From an uncultured Collinsella sp. (lineage in GTDB: Bacteria; Actinomycetota; Coriobacteriia; Coriobacteriales; Coriobacteriaceae): a stretch of 43,098 nt of DNA. Shown here piece after piece: positions 15,560 through 23,996 of this stretch. The notes under the pieces were generated by a model that saw only the letters and a program-made list of their open reading frames with translations, had not been told where the DNA came from and made no database searches. The stretch is taken from positions 1-43,098 of the forward strand of contig CAUBMI010000009.1 of the NCBI GenBank assembly GCA_958436995.1, written 5' to 3'. The translations under genes were made by a program, and so were the position numbers. Position 1 is the stretch's first letter, and the number at the start of each line of letters is the position of its first letter.

Positions 15560-15613
15560 AGTCATCGGGGACGTTCTTGTTTGACTAGTCGTTTAAGAAC
15601 GTTCCCAATGACT
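15560..15613. repeat. REP-like palindrome with GGGGACGTTC arms
   Basis: Two 19-nt arms (15560-15578 and 15595-15613) match at 17 Watson-Crick pairs. The loop contains the palindrome GACTAGTC (15583-15590). The arm motif GGGGACGTTCTT recurs in degraded form at 13106-13146. No associated transposase gene is in the window. Confidence 0.6.
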
Positions 15614-15671
15614 ATTCGGATTGCTAATTTGTGCGGGCTGTGGTTTTGTGACCTGCTGAAATTAAAGATAC

Positions 15672-15708
15672 TGTACAACTGTACACTAACTCATCTTCGT
15701 AGTATATT
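15672..15708 (+). promoter_or_regulatory. Promoter and possible operator of the YhgE/Pip genes
   Basis: TGTACA (15680-15685) and TATATT (15703-15708) are 17 nt apart. TGTACA also occurs at 15672-15677, giving TGTACAACTGTACA, a site of the kind bound by dimeric repressors and overlapping the -35 element. The leader downstream can fold: CCATTGT (15729-15735) with ACAATGG (15762-15768), or GTGCC/GGCAC (15734-15747). Confidence 0.5.
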
Positions 15709-15800
15709 GCTACCCGCAAAACTCAGCACCATTGTGCCGCGAGGCACTAAAGCGCCTACGTACAATGGTTGTCGATAGTACGATTCGATTCAACGACAGG

Positions 15801-18590
15801 ATGGATGGTCCAAGCGTGAGTCTCGGCAGCAAACTATCCAACGCAAAGGTCTCCTTTGCGATATTCAAGCGCGACATTAAGCGACTGCTTGTGAACCCCG
15901 TCGCCTTGGTGGTTACCCTGGGCGTGTGCGTTATCCCCTCGCTGTATGCCTGGTACAACATCGTGGCAAACTGGGATCCGTACGGAAACACCCAAGGTAT
16001 CAAGATTGCCATCGCCAACAACGATCAGGGCACTCAGAATGACTTGGTGGGCGAGCTCAACGCGGGCGACCAGGTCGTCGATCAGCTCAAGGAGAACGAT
16101 CAGCTGGGCTGGACCTTCGTCGATTCGGCCGCCGATGCCAAAGAGGGCGTCGAGAGTGGTGAGTACTATGCGGCCATCGTAATCCCCAAGAACTTCTCCG
16201 ACAATCTTGTTTCGATGCTCGATGGCAATTACCATCAGCCGAAGCTCACCTATTACGTCAACGAGAAGAAGAGCGCTATTGCGCCCAAGGTCACCGACAC
16301 TGGTGCCAATACCATCGAGGAGCAGATCAACTCGGAGTTTGTCTCCACGGTGGGCGAGACCGTCGCGGGCATTGCCAAAGATGCTGGCATCGACCTTAAA
16401 GACAAGGCGACCCAGACCCGGGATTCGCTGGCGGGCTCGGTGTCCGAGGCGTCTGATACCCTGGGCGAAGTACGCGATTCCATCGGCGACATGAACACCG
16501 CCATCGACAAGACGAGCAGCTCGATTGCTTCGGCCGATGCTGCGCTGGCGGGCCTGCAGGGGCAGGCGCCCTCTCTAACGCAGGCGATCTCCCAGGGCAA
16601 CGACCTGCTGGGCGAGGCTCGCGCCACGGCGGGCAACTCTATCACCTCGCTCTCCAAGGCACTCTCGGAAGGTAGCCTTGCACTCACCAAGACGTCAGCC
16701 TCCGCGAACGCTGCGATTGGCAAGCTAACGGGTACGGTCACATCTACGACCACCCGCATCGACAACTCGCTCGAGTCTCTCCAGGCGACGATCGATCACA
16801 ATAAGGCCGTTATCGGGCACTTGGAGATTCTCGTTAATGACACGTCGACAGGTTCCGAGGAAATTGACGCGCGCATTGTATCGACCATCGATTCGCTTCG
16901 CGAGCAAAACCAGAAGCTGCAGAGCATCAAGGATGGCCTTTCTGCACAGTCGAGCGCCATGGCAAACGACGCTACGGCAATCTCGAACGCGAGCAACGCA
17001 CTCAACGCGGCAATTCAGACCGGTACGGCTAACCTCGGTCAGGCTCAGACCGATCTGGGTCAGAACGCACTTCCGAAGGCTTCGAGCGCGCTTGACTCCT
17101 TTGCCGCCGTTTCGGGCGATTTGACCGGCATTGTGTCGGGTATGACCCCCACGATAGCGAGCGCGCGCGGCACGCTAGCGCAGCTCGACGCCACGCTCAA
17201 GCAGGCAAAGACCACGCTATCCCAAACCGACGCCTCCCTTGCCAAGGTTCAGGACAAGCTCGCGACCGCCGCCAATGACATTGCGGCGCTGCAGACCTCT
17301 GAGTCTATGGGCGAGTTAGCCGACCTCATGGACGTCGACGTCAATGACGTGGCAGATTTCATGGCATCTCCGGTTGAGCTGACGTCCAAGTCAATCTATC
17401 CGGTCAAGAGCTTTGGCTCGGGCATCGCGCCCTTCTACACCAATCTGGCGCTGTGGGTGGGCGGCTATGTGCTCATCGCTATCTATAAACTCGAGGTCGA
17501 CCGCGAGGGCATCGGTAGCTTTACGGCGCGTCAGGGCTACTTTGGCCGCTGGCTGCTGCTGGTGATCCTGGGCGCGTTCCAGGCCATTATCGTTACGGTG
17601 GGCGACCTGGTCATTGGCGTTCAGTGCGTCAATCCGCTGCTCTTTGTACTGGGCGGCATCGCTATTTCGTTCACCTACGTCAACATCATCTATGCGCTGT
17701 CCACCACGTTTAAGCATATCGGTAAAGCCATTGGCGTCATCCTCGTCATTGTGCAGATCCCCGGCTCGTCGGGCATGTATCCCATCGAGATGATGCCCGG
17801 CTTCTTCCAATGGCTGCATCCGCTGCTGCCCTTCACTTATGGCATCAACCTGCTGCGCGAGACCGTCGGTGGCATGTATTCGTTCAACTACCTGTTCAAC
17901 CTGTGCGTCCTGGGCGTGTTCCTTGCCATCGCGCTCTTTATCGGTCTGCAGCTGCGCCCGTTGCTGCTCAACCTCAATCTGCTCTTTGATAAGCAGCTTT
18001 CCACGACGGGCCTAATGATCTGCGAGTCCAACGACCTACCGCGCCAGCGCTATTCGCTGCGCACGGCCATGCGCGTCATGCTCGATTCGGATTCGTACCG
18101 TCGCGAGCTGCTCGATCATGCCGTGGCGTTTGAGCATCGCTACCCGTACTACATCAAGGGCGGTTTTGCCGCCGTGGTAGGCGTGCAGGTTCTGCTCTTT
18201 GTGCTTTCGACGGTGCTCGATATCGACAATAACGGCAAGATCATCCTGCTCGTTATCTGGATCATTTCGGTTATCGCCATCTGCGGCTGGCTCATCAACA
18301 TCGAATACATCCGTGCGAGCCTCAATACCCAGATGCGTATCTCGGCGCTTTCGGACGAGGACCTTCGCCGCGAGATGCGCGAGCACACGGCGGCGATCCC
18401 TGCCGCCCGTCGCATGTTTGGTCTCAACGCCAGCGAGCGTGGCGCCAAGGGAGGCGAACAGCCTACGAGCCGTCTGCCGCATATCGGTGCGCATCGTAAG
18501 GCTCAAGATGCCGACGGCGCTGACAACGTAAACGGAAACGACGGGGACACCACCCCGCTTGGCAAGCACTCTAAAGGAGGTGAGGCATAA
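15801..18590 (+). CDS. YhgE/Pip family membrane protein, first of a tandem pair
   Basis: The product has about 929 residues from ATG 15801. ATG 15765 and GTG 15816 are also in frame and the start is not certain. An N-terminal membrane segment (LVVTLGVCVIPSLYAWYNI) leads to the family hallmark NWDPYGNTQGIKIAIANNDQG, then a long extracytoplasmic region rich in Ala, Ser, Asp and Leu with heptad-like coiled coil (about 200-500), then a block of about five membrane helices of ABC-2 transporter type. Unlike the second copy, it carries a further C-terminal region with two more membrane helices and an Arg-rich, disordered tail. YhgE/Pip proteins include phage infection protein of Lactococcus and EsaA-like type VII secretion proteins; the role here is unknown. 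Confidence 0.9.
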   Translation: MDGPSVSLGSKLSNAKVSFAIFKRDIKRLLVNPVALVVTLGVCVIPSLYAWYNIVANWDPYGNTQGIKIAIANNDQGTQNDLVGELNAGDQVVDQLKENDQLGWTFVDSAADAKEGVESGEYYAAIVIPKNFSDNLVSMLDGNYHQPKLTYYVNEKKSAIAPKVTDTGANTIEEQINSEFVSTVGETVAGIAKDAGIDLKDKATQTRDSLAGSVSEASDTLGEVRDSIGDMNTAIDKTSSSIASADAALAGLQGQAPSLTQAISQGNDLLGEARATAGNSITSLSKALSEGSLALTKTSASANAAIGKLTGTVTSTTTRIDNSLESLQATIDHNKAVIGHLEILVNDTSTGSEEIDARIVSTIDSLREQNQKLQSIKDGLSAQSSAMANDATAISNASNALNAAIQTGTANLGQAQTDLGQNALPKASSALDSFAAVSGDLTGIVSGMTPTIASARGTLAQLDATLKQAKTTLSQTDASLAKVQDKLATAANDIAALQTSESMGELADLMDVDVNDVADFMASPVELTSKSIYPVKSFGSGIAPFYTNLALWVGGYVLIAIYKLEVDREGIGSFTARQGYFGRWLLLVILGAFQAIIVTVGDLVIGVQCVNPLLFVLGGIAISFTYVNIIYALSTTFKHIGKAIGVILVIVQIPGSSGMYPIEMMPGFFQWLHPLLPFTYGINLLRETVGGMYSFNYLFNLCVLGVFLAIALFIGLQLRPLLLNLNLLFDKQLSTTGLMICESNDLPRQRYSLRTAMRVMLDSDSYRRELLDHAVAFEHRYPYYIKGGFAAVVGVQVLLFVLSTVLDIDNNGKIILLVIWIISVIAICGWLINIEYIRASLNTQMRISALSDEDLRREMREHTAAIPAARRMFGLNASERGAKGGEQPTSRLPHIGAHRKAQDADGADNVNGNDGDTTPLGKHSKGGEA

Positions 18591-20780
18591 ATGAAAAACA
18601 TCCTGCACCTGTTTAAGCGCGATGTCCAAAACGTGTCTCGCTCCGTGATCGGCATGGTCGTCGTGATGGGCCTGATCATCGTGCCATGTCTCTATGCATG
18701 GTTTAACATCGCCGGAAGCTGGGATCCCTACGGCAATACCGGCAACCTTAAGATTGCAGTGGTCAACACCGATGAGGGTTACGAGAGCGATCTGATTCCC
18801 GTCGAGGTCAACGTGGGCGAAAACGTAACCGCCACCCTGCGCGGCAACGAGAACTTCGACTGGGTCGTCCTCAACGACCGCGATAAGGCGATTGAGGGCG
18901 TTAAGTCGGGCGCGTACTACGCTGCCGTCGTTATCCCTAAAACGTTTAGCGCCGACATGATGACGCTTTTCTCGACCGAGGTGAAGCACGCCGATATCGA
19001 GTTCTATGAGAACCAGAAGGCCAACGCCATCGCACAGATCGTGACTGAAAAGGGTTCGAGCGCCGTCCAGAGTCAGGTCAACGAGACCTTTACCAAGACC
19101 ATCACGACCATCGGCCTTAAGACCGTGTCCAGCCTGCTCGACTATATGAGTACCGACCAGGTGAGCAACTTTATCGCCAATCTGTCCTCGACGCTGGGCG
19201 ATTCGGTCGAGGACCTGCAGGACGTTCAGGCGAGTGCGACGTCGCTCGCGGGCATTTTGAGCTCCACGTCCGATTCACTGACATCGGCGGGCGGCATGCT
19301 CAAGCAGACGGGCACCGTTGATGAGTCGACGAAGCAGCTGATGGAGCACGCCAAGAGCGGCATCAATGATTCCAAGGAAGCGCTCAAGGCCGCCAACGAT
19401 GCCGTTGACGCGGCGATTGACGGAAGCGCGGGCTCGTTCGACAACGTGTCCGCCGAGCTTGCGAAGGCATTCGATGCCGCGAATCAGCATGTTGACCTTA
19501 CGGTGTCTCAGCTCAACGAAGCCGCAGCGGCGCTCAATACGCGTGCTGACGATATCGATGCGATGGCCGATCAGCTCCGCAACCTTGCCGACCAGGTGAG
19601 TGATGACAAGCTCAAAGACGGTCTCGAGTCCGCTGCGACGTCGCTGGGCAGAATTGCCGTGGAGTACCGCAACAATGCGAAGGACCTGACGGCGACCGCA
19701 AAGTCCCTTTCGGACGGCATGGCGGAGGTCAACAACTCGCGCGCCGAGGTCGACCAGGCCATCGCCGATGCCAAGGCGGGTATCTCGGGAGCCAAGTCCG
19801 ACTACGATTCCACGTTCTCGGTTAAGGCCAAGGAGCTCAAGAAGACCATTTCGGGCGTTCTGGATTCCCTGAACGGTATCTCGGGTGACTTGGATAGCGC
19901 CGTGAGCGGTCTGACCGACGCCTCTGGCTCGCTCGCAAAGGGCCTCTCCAAGGCTGCGACGCTGGTCAACAAGGCTTCTGATCAGTTGGGCAAGGCGTCG
20001 GACAAGATCAGCGCTTTTAAGGACGAGCTTGATAGCGCTCTGATGTCGGGTGACCTGGCCATGATTAAGACAATGATTGGCAACGACCCCGAGGGCCTCG
20101 CCGTGTCGCTTTCTGGCCCCGTTGCGCTCGATCGCAAGCCGGTCTATCCGATCCGCAATTACGGTTCGGCCATGGCGCCGTTCTATACGATCCTGTCGCT
20201 GTGGGTCGGCTCGATCGTGCTGGCGGCCATGATGAAGGTATCGGTTGACGATGAGCTCATCAACGAGCTCATCCCCGTGCGCCTGCACGAGATCTACCTG
20301 GGCCGCTACCTGTTCTTTGGAGGTTTGGCCCTGCTGCAGGCGACACTCGTGTGCGCGGGCGACATCCTGTTCTTTGGCATCCAATGCGACAATCCGCTGC
20401 AGTTTGTACTTGCCGGCTGGGTCGCGAGTCTCGTGTTCTCCAATATCGTCTACACGCTTACGGTTTCGTTTGGCGATATCGGCAAGGCGCTCGCCGTCGT
20501 GCTGCTGGTCATGCAGGTCGGCGGTTCGGGCGGTACGTTCCCCATCGAGATGACCGGCCCTGTGTTCCAGGCGATCTATCCGTTCCTGCCGTTCACCCAC
20601 GGCATCAACGCCATGCATGCCGCCATGGCTGGCGCCTACCATATGGAGTACTGGATTGAGCTGGGTATTCTGGCGAGCTATCTGATTCCGTCGCTGGCAC
20701 TGGGCGTCGTCTTCCGCCGCCCGGTCATCAAGGCCAACGACTGGATCATCGAAAAGCTGGAGTCGACCAAATTGATTTAA
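18591..20780 (+). CDS. YhgE/Pip family membrane protein, second of a tandem pair
   Basis: The product has 729 residues. The ATG directly abuts the stop of the first copy and has an excellent AAAGGAGGTG, so the two are co-translated. The layout is the same: a membrane segment near 17-36, SWDPYGNTGNLKIAVVNTDEG, a long coiled-coil-rich extracytoplasmic part (about 200-490), and a C-terminal block of five or six membrane helices containing VLLVMQVGGSGGTFPIEM and FLPFTHGINAM. It ends where the membrane block ends. The pairing of unequal paralogues suggests a heteromeric export complex, but neither has an ATPase domain and no ATPase gene adjoins. Confidence 0.92.
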   Translation: MKNILHLFKRDVQNVSRSVIGMVVVMGLIIVPCLYAWFNIAGSWDPYGNTGNLKIAVVNTDEGYESDLIPVEVNVGENVTATLRGNENFDWVVLNDRDKAIEGVKSGAYYAAVVIPKTFSADMMTLFSTEVKHADIEFYENQKANAIAQIVTEKGSSAVQSQVNETFTKTITTIGLKTVSSLLDYMSTDQVSNFIANLSSTLGDSVEDLQDVQASATSLAGILSSTSDSLTSAGGMLKQTGTVDESTKQLMEHAKSGINDSKEALKAANDAVDAAIDGSAGSFDNVSAELAKAFDAANQHVDLTVSQLNEAAAALNTRADDIDAMADQLRNLADQVSDDKLKDGLESAATSLGRIAVEYRNNAKDLTATAKSLSDGMAEVNNSRAEVDQAIADAKAGISGAKSDYDSTFSVKAKELKKTISGVLDSLNGISGDLDSAVSGLTDASGSLAKGLSKAATLVNKASDQLGKASDKISAFKDELDSALMSGDLAMIKTMIGNDPEGLAVSLSGPVALDRKPVYPIRNYGSAMAPFYTILSLWVGSIVLAAMMKVSVDDELINELIPVRLHEIYLGRYLFFGGLALLQATLVCAGDILFFGIQCDNPLQFVLAGWVASLVFSNIVYTLTVSFGDIGKALAVVLLVMQVGGSGGTFPIEMTGPVFQAIYPFLPFTHGINAMHAAMAGAYHMEYWIELGILASYLIPSLALGVVFRRPVIKANDWIIEKLESTKLI

Positions 20781-20797
20781 TACGGCAACGTAAACGC

Positions 20798-20831
20798 CGT
20801 CGGAACATCGAGGATTTCTGTTCCGACGCTT
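20798..20831 (+). terminator. Terminator of the YhgE/Pip operon
   Basis: GTCGGAACA (20799-20807) pairs with TGTTCCGAC (20818-20826), followed by GCTTTAG. The T tract is weak. Confidence 0.6.
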
Positions 20832-20843
20832 TAGTTGAGTGAA

Positions 20844-20873
20844 TTGCATGGGCTGCTTGGTTGTTGCTACAGT
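20844..20873 (+). promoter_or_regulatory. Possible promoter of the DMT transporter gene
   Basis: TTGCAT (20844-20849) and TACAGT (20868-20873) are separated by 18 nt. The start site would fall at the base of the following terminator hairpin. Confidence 0.4.
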
Positions 20874-20877
20874 AGCG

Positions 20878-20910
20878 GGGCGTGCCGGGGGTCCGGTGCG
20901 CCCTGTTTTT
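20878..20910 (+). terminator. Intrinsic terminator upstream of the DMT transporter gene
   Basis: GGGCGTGCCGG (20878-20888) pairs with CCGGTGCGCCC (20893-20903) through two G-T pairs, followed by TGTTTTT. It may be a second terminator for the YhgE/Pip operon or an element in the transporter leader. Confidence 0.7.
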
Positions 20911-20981
20911 ATTTGACCATGAGGCGGCATGCGGTCACGCGCGTGCGGACACCACGCCCAGATTGAGCGCGAGGATGCCCT

Positions 20982-21965
20982 ATGCCCCAGCATGTCACTG
21001 ACAATATCGAAATGATGCCCGATGGCCCTGTGGCTCGCGAGGACCTGGGTGCGGGCGGCACCTCCCGTGGTGCCGGTGCTCGTTCGCCGTTGTTCTGGAA
21101 AGTTCTACTGCTTTCGGTGGCGATTATCTGGGGTTACTCCTTTACCACTATGAAGGACGCGCTCGACACCATTCCGGTGTTTGAACTGCTCTACGTGCGC
21201 TTTCTGCCTGCGGCGTTGGTCATGTTTGTCATCTTCCACAAGCGCATCATCGCGCACCTCAACGCCCGCAATCTTATCGTCGGACTTGGAATGGGCACAC
21301 TTATGTGGGCCGCCTACGTCCTGCAGACGGTCGGTCTGGCGCACACCACGGCGGGCAAGAACGCGTTTTTGACGGGTACGTACTGCATCCTCGTGCCCTT
21401 TGCGAGCTATTTTCTGAGCGGCGAAAAACTCACCCGCTATAATCTGGGCGCGGCACTGCTGTGCTTGGCGGGCATTGGCCTGGTGGCGCTTGATAGCGTC
21501 GAGTTCAACATCGGCGATGCCATTACGCTGGGCGGCGCGGTTTTCTTCGCCATCCAGATGGCGGTGACCGCCAAGTACGGTCGCAAAATGGACATCAACG
21601 TCATCACGTTTTGGATGTTTGTGGGCAATGGCGTGCTGAGCCTGATCTCGTCGCTGCTATTCGAGACCCAGGCGCCTCTGTCCGTGTGGACGCCGAATTT
21701 TATCTGTGTGATGGCGTTTCTCTCGGTGGGCTGCACATGCGTGGCTCTGCTCATCCAAAACGTCGGCCTGGCGCATGTCCCGGCTTCGACGGGCTCGCTG
21801 CTCCTTTCGATGGAGTCGCCTTCGGGCGTGTTGTTTTCGGTGCTGCTGATGGGGGAGGCGCTCACCTCGCGCCTGCTCGCCGGCTTTGTGCTTATCTTCC
21901 TGTCGATTATCTTGAGCGAGACTCACTTCGATTTTTTGCGTCGAAAGCCGCGCCCGCAATTGTAA
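20982..21965 (+). CDS. DMT superfamily transporter (EamA family)
   Basis: The product has 327 residues, with GCGAGGA before the ATG. After about 35 polar residues there are ten hydrophobic segments in two EamA halves: the first contains IIWGYSFTTMKDAL and ends near LVALDSVEF, the second runs from GDAITLGG to the C terminus. LAHTTAGKNAFLTGTYCILVP and LAHVPASTGSLLLSMESPSGV are the repeated family signature. Substrates in this family are small metabolites such as amino acids and cannot be predicted here. It is a single gene with its own terminator. Confidence 0.92.
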   Translation: MPQHVTDNIEMMPDGPVAREDLGAGGTSRGAGARSPLFWKVLLLSVAIIWGYSFTTMKDALDTIPVFELLYVRFLPAALVMFVIFHKRIIAHLNARNLIVGLGMGTLMWAAYVLQTVGLAHTTAGKNAFLTGTYCILVPFASYFLSGEKLTRYNLGAALLCLAGIGLVALDSVEFNIGDAITLGGAVFFAIQMAVTAKYGRKMDINVITFWMFVGNGVLSLISSLLFETQAPLSVWTPNFICVMAFLSVGCTCVALLIQNVGLAHVPASTGSLLLSMESPSGVLFSVLLMGEALTSRLLAGFVLIFLSIILSETHFDFLRRKPRPQL

Positions 21966-21977
21966 ACAACTTGTTGC

Positions 21978-22003
21978 GCCGCCCTCCTGGGGCGGCTTTT
22001 TTT
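21978..22003 (+). terminator. Terminator of the DMT transporter gene
   Basis: GCCGCCC pairs with GGGCGGC across a short loop and is followed by seven T residues. Confidence 0.9.
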
Positions 22004-22081
22004 ATGCCTCGCCCTTAAAGTTGTACCTTGCGCTTTACGCTATCAAAGTGCTTACTGCAAAAACGTTACTGGAGGGCATTT

Positions 22082-23377
22082 ATGGCACCAGCTCAGTCCG
22101 ATCTTCAACCGCAATCAGCGCCCAAGGCCACCGCGGCGGCGCAGGCCGCTATCGGTGACGGTCTTGTTGCAGAAGCTCAGGCTTTTGCAGACGAGCTCGC
22201 TGCGTGGCGACACGATCTCCACCAGATGCCCGAGCTGGGTAATAGCCTCCCACAGACCTCTGCGTATATCCAAGCGCGCCTGACCGAGATGGACATCCCA
22301 TTTGCCACGCTCGTTGATGGTTCCTGCGTCGTGGGCCTTGTCGGCGCCGGTGCCGCCGCGGCCCAAGGCAATGGCGTCTGCACGAATGAGCAGGCTGGTA
22401 CGGTCATCATGCTTCGTGGCGACATGGACGCCCTGCCCGTTGCCGAGGAATCCGGCGAGCCCTTTGCATCCACCAACGGCTGCATGCACGCTTGCGGTCA
22501 CGATATGCACGCGACGGCGCTGCTTGGCGCGGCTCGTATGCTCAAAGCGCGCGAGACTGAGCTTGTTGATGCCAACGCCACGGTTAAGCTGCTGTTCCAG
22601 CCGGGCGAGGAAACCTTTGAGGGTGCCCGCGCCGCCATCGCCGACGGTCTGCTGCAGAACCCGCGCCCTCAGGTCGCCTTTGCCATGCATGTCAATAGCC
22701 AGTCGCCGCTTGGCCTGGTGCTTTACGGCAGTCCGGCGCTCTCGGGCGTGTACGGTTTCCGCATCACGCTGCAGGGCAAGGGCGGTCATGGCTCGAGCCC
22801 CGAGATCTGCATCGACCCCATTACGGCGGGTGTGCACGTGCATCTGGCACTTCAGGAGCTTATCGCTCGCGAAGTGCCGGCGGCCAAGGAGGTCGCGCTT
22901 ACCGTTGGCAAGTTCGCCGGCGGTCAGGCCGCAAATGTCATCCCTGATACTTGTGTGCTCGAGGGAACGCTGCGTGGCTTCGATGTCGAGCTCATGGAGC
23001 ACCTCAAGGCCCGCATCGCGGAGGTCGTCAAAGGCGTTGCCACGACCTATCGTACGCCGGCGACTATTGAGACGCTCTCGGATGTTCCCCCGCTCGTACT
23101 CGATGACGATATGACGCAGGCGTCGCTTGGCTACGTGGGCGCGGTGCTGCCCAAGTCCGCCTTCCTGCCGCTGTTCCACGCCATGGCGAGCGAGGACTTC
23201 GCGTTGATCTCGAGCGAGATCCCGAGCGCGTACTTTACCGTGGGCGCTGCTGTGACTGATACGGACGAGCATTTTGCTCAGCATCATCCCAAGGCACGTT
23301 TTAGCGATGCCGAGCTTCCCCTTGGCGCCGCGGCTTATGCCGCCGTCGCTTTGGGCTACATCGCCGACCACCGGTAG
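22082..23377 (+). CDS. M20 family amidohydrolase
   Basis: The product has 431 residues from ATG 22082, preceded by TGGAGGG; the frame is open further upstream but without a ribosome site. These di-metal amidohydrolases split N-acyl amino acids (hippurate, N-acetyl amino acids, indole-acetyl amino acids) in the cytoplasm. Metal-ligand motifs are MLRGDMDALPV, MHACGHDMHAT, PGEETFEGA, FAMHVN and a terminal FHAMASEDFAL. The dimerization lid domain starts at about SGVYGFRITLQGKGGHGS. The residue pattern is that of the M20D branch. The exact substrate is not predictable. The broken MFS gene 39 nt downstream may once have supplied its substrate. Confidence 0.93.
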   Translation: MAPAQSDLQPQSAPKATAAAQAAIGDGLVAEAQAFADELAAWRHDLHQMPELGNSLPQTSAYIQARLTEMDIPFATLVDGSCVVGLVGAGAAAAQGNGVCTNEQAGTVIMLRGDMDALPVAEESGEPFASTNGCMHACGHDMHATALLGAARMLKARETELVDANATVKLLFQPGEETFEGARAAIADGLLQNPRPQVAFAMHVNSQSPLGLVLYGSPALSGVYGFRITLQGKGGHGSSPEICIDPITAGVHVHLALQELIAREVPAAKEVALTVGKFAGGQAANVIPDTCVLEGTLRGFDVELMEHLKARIAEVVKGVATTYRTPATIETLSDVPPLVLDDDMTQASLGYVGAVLPKSAFLPLFHAMASEDFALISSEIPSAYFTVGAAVTDTDEHFAQHHPKARFSDAELPLGAAAYAAVALGYIADHR

Positions 23378-23416
23378 TACCCAATCTTGCTACTCGTTTG
23401 CTTAAAAAGGAACAGT

Positions 23417-23825
23417 ATGTCTCAGCAACGTAAGTTCTTCCCCGGCTGGCTCGTGGTGGCCTCCGGCTTTGTGATCATGGCCACGTGCTACACCATTTTC
23501 GTCAACTGCATGAGCCTGTTCCAGCCGTTGATCGTCAGCGACCTGGGCATTTCCCTTGCGCAGTACACCATCTCCAACGCCCACGATCGCTGCGTCTAAG
23601 CAGTTTGGCATGGCCGACCTGGGTAAGGTCACGGGCACCATTACCTCGCTCGAGATGGTCGGTGGCACCGTGGGCGCTATCGTCTCGGGTGTGCTGTTCG
23701 ACGCTACGGGCTCCTTTGCGAGCACCTGGATCGTGTGCCTGGTGTGCTCCGTGGTTATGCTCGTGTTCCTGTTGGCGTCCGAACCCATCGCTGCCAAGCT
23801 GCGCGCGAGCGTGGCGGGGGAGTAG
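23417..23825 (+). pseudogene. MFS transporter, internally deleted and frameshifted
   Basis: The start is normal: AAAAAGGA, then ATG 23417 and 54 residues reading FFPGWLVVASGFVIMATCYT and on to LAQYTISNA, the first one to two membrane helices of an oxalate/formate-antiporter-like MFS protein. The frame then stops at 23597. From about 23590, in another frame, the sequence encodes the C-terminal end of the same kind of protein (ASKQFGMADLGKVTGTITSL, then two helices, ending AKLRASVAGE at 23825). A full family member has about 400-430 residues, so roughly 900 bp appear to be missing at the junction near 23580-23600. The remnant cannot encode a working transporter. Confidence 0.85.
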
Positions 23826-23871
23826 ATAGGCCAAAGCGCATTGCCGCTTGTCCGCTTCGTCCGTGGCTACT

Positions 23872-23931
23872 GCGGCGGCGCGTCTGGCCGAACGAGTCCC
23901 CATACCCTCGTTCGGTCAGATGCACCGCCGC
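23872..23931. repeat. Long nested hairpin upstream of hisS
   Basis: GCGGCGG (23872-23878) pairs with CCGCCGC (23925-23931), enclosing a 14-bp stem of TCTGGCCGAACGAG (23883-23896) with CTCGTTCGGTCAGA (23907-23920, one G-T pair). There is no clean T run. It may end transcription from the upstream remnant or lie in a regulatory region. TATAAT (23949-23954) follows 17 nt later. Confidence 0.5.
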
Positions 23932-23948
23932 TGTTTGTGTTTGTGCCG

Positions 23949-23954
23949 TATAAT
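23949..23954 (+). promoter_or_regulatory. -10 element of hisS
   Basis: A perfect TATAAT lies 43 nt before the start codon. No matching -35 element is evident, because the position falls in the upstream hairpin arm. Confidence 0.45.
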
Positions 23955-23996
23955 GACCACTACCTATGACGCGATACAAAAGAAAGGTGTTTGCCC

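Noticed and set aside
15548..15778. 76-residue open frame between htpG and the YhgE/Pip genes
   Set aside because: It spans the GGGGACGTTC palindrome and the promoter of the next operon, has no ribosome site, and its sequence is not protein-like.
19275..20993. 572-residue open frame on the minus strand opposite the second YhgE/Pip gene
   Set aside because: It is an antisense shadow of a GC-rich coding region, dominated by Arg, Gln and His, with no domain or Shine-Dalgarno.
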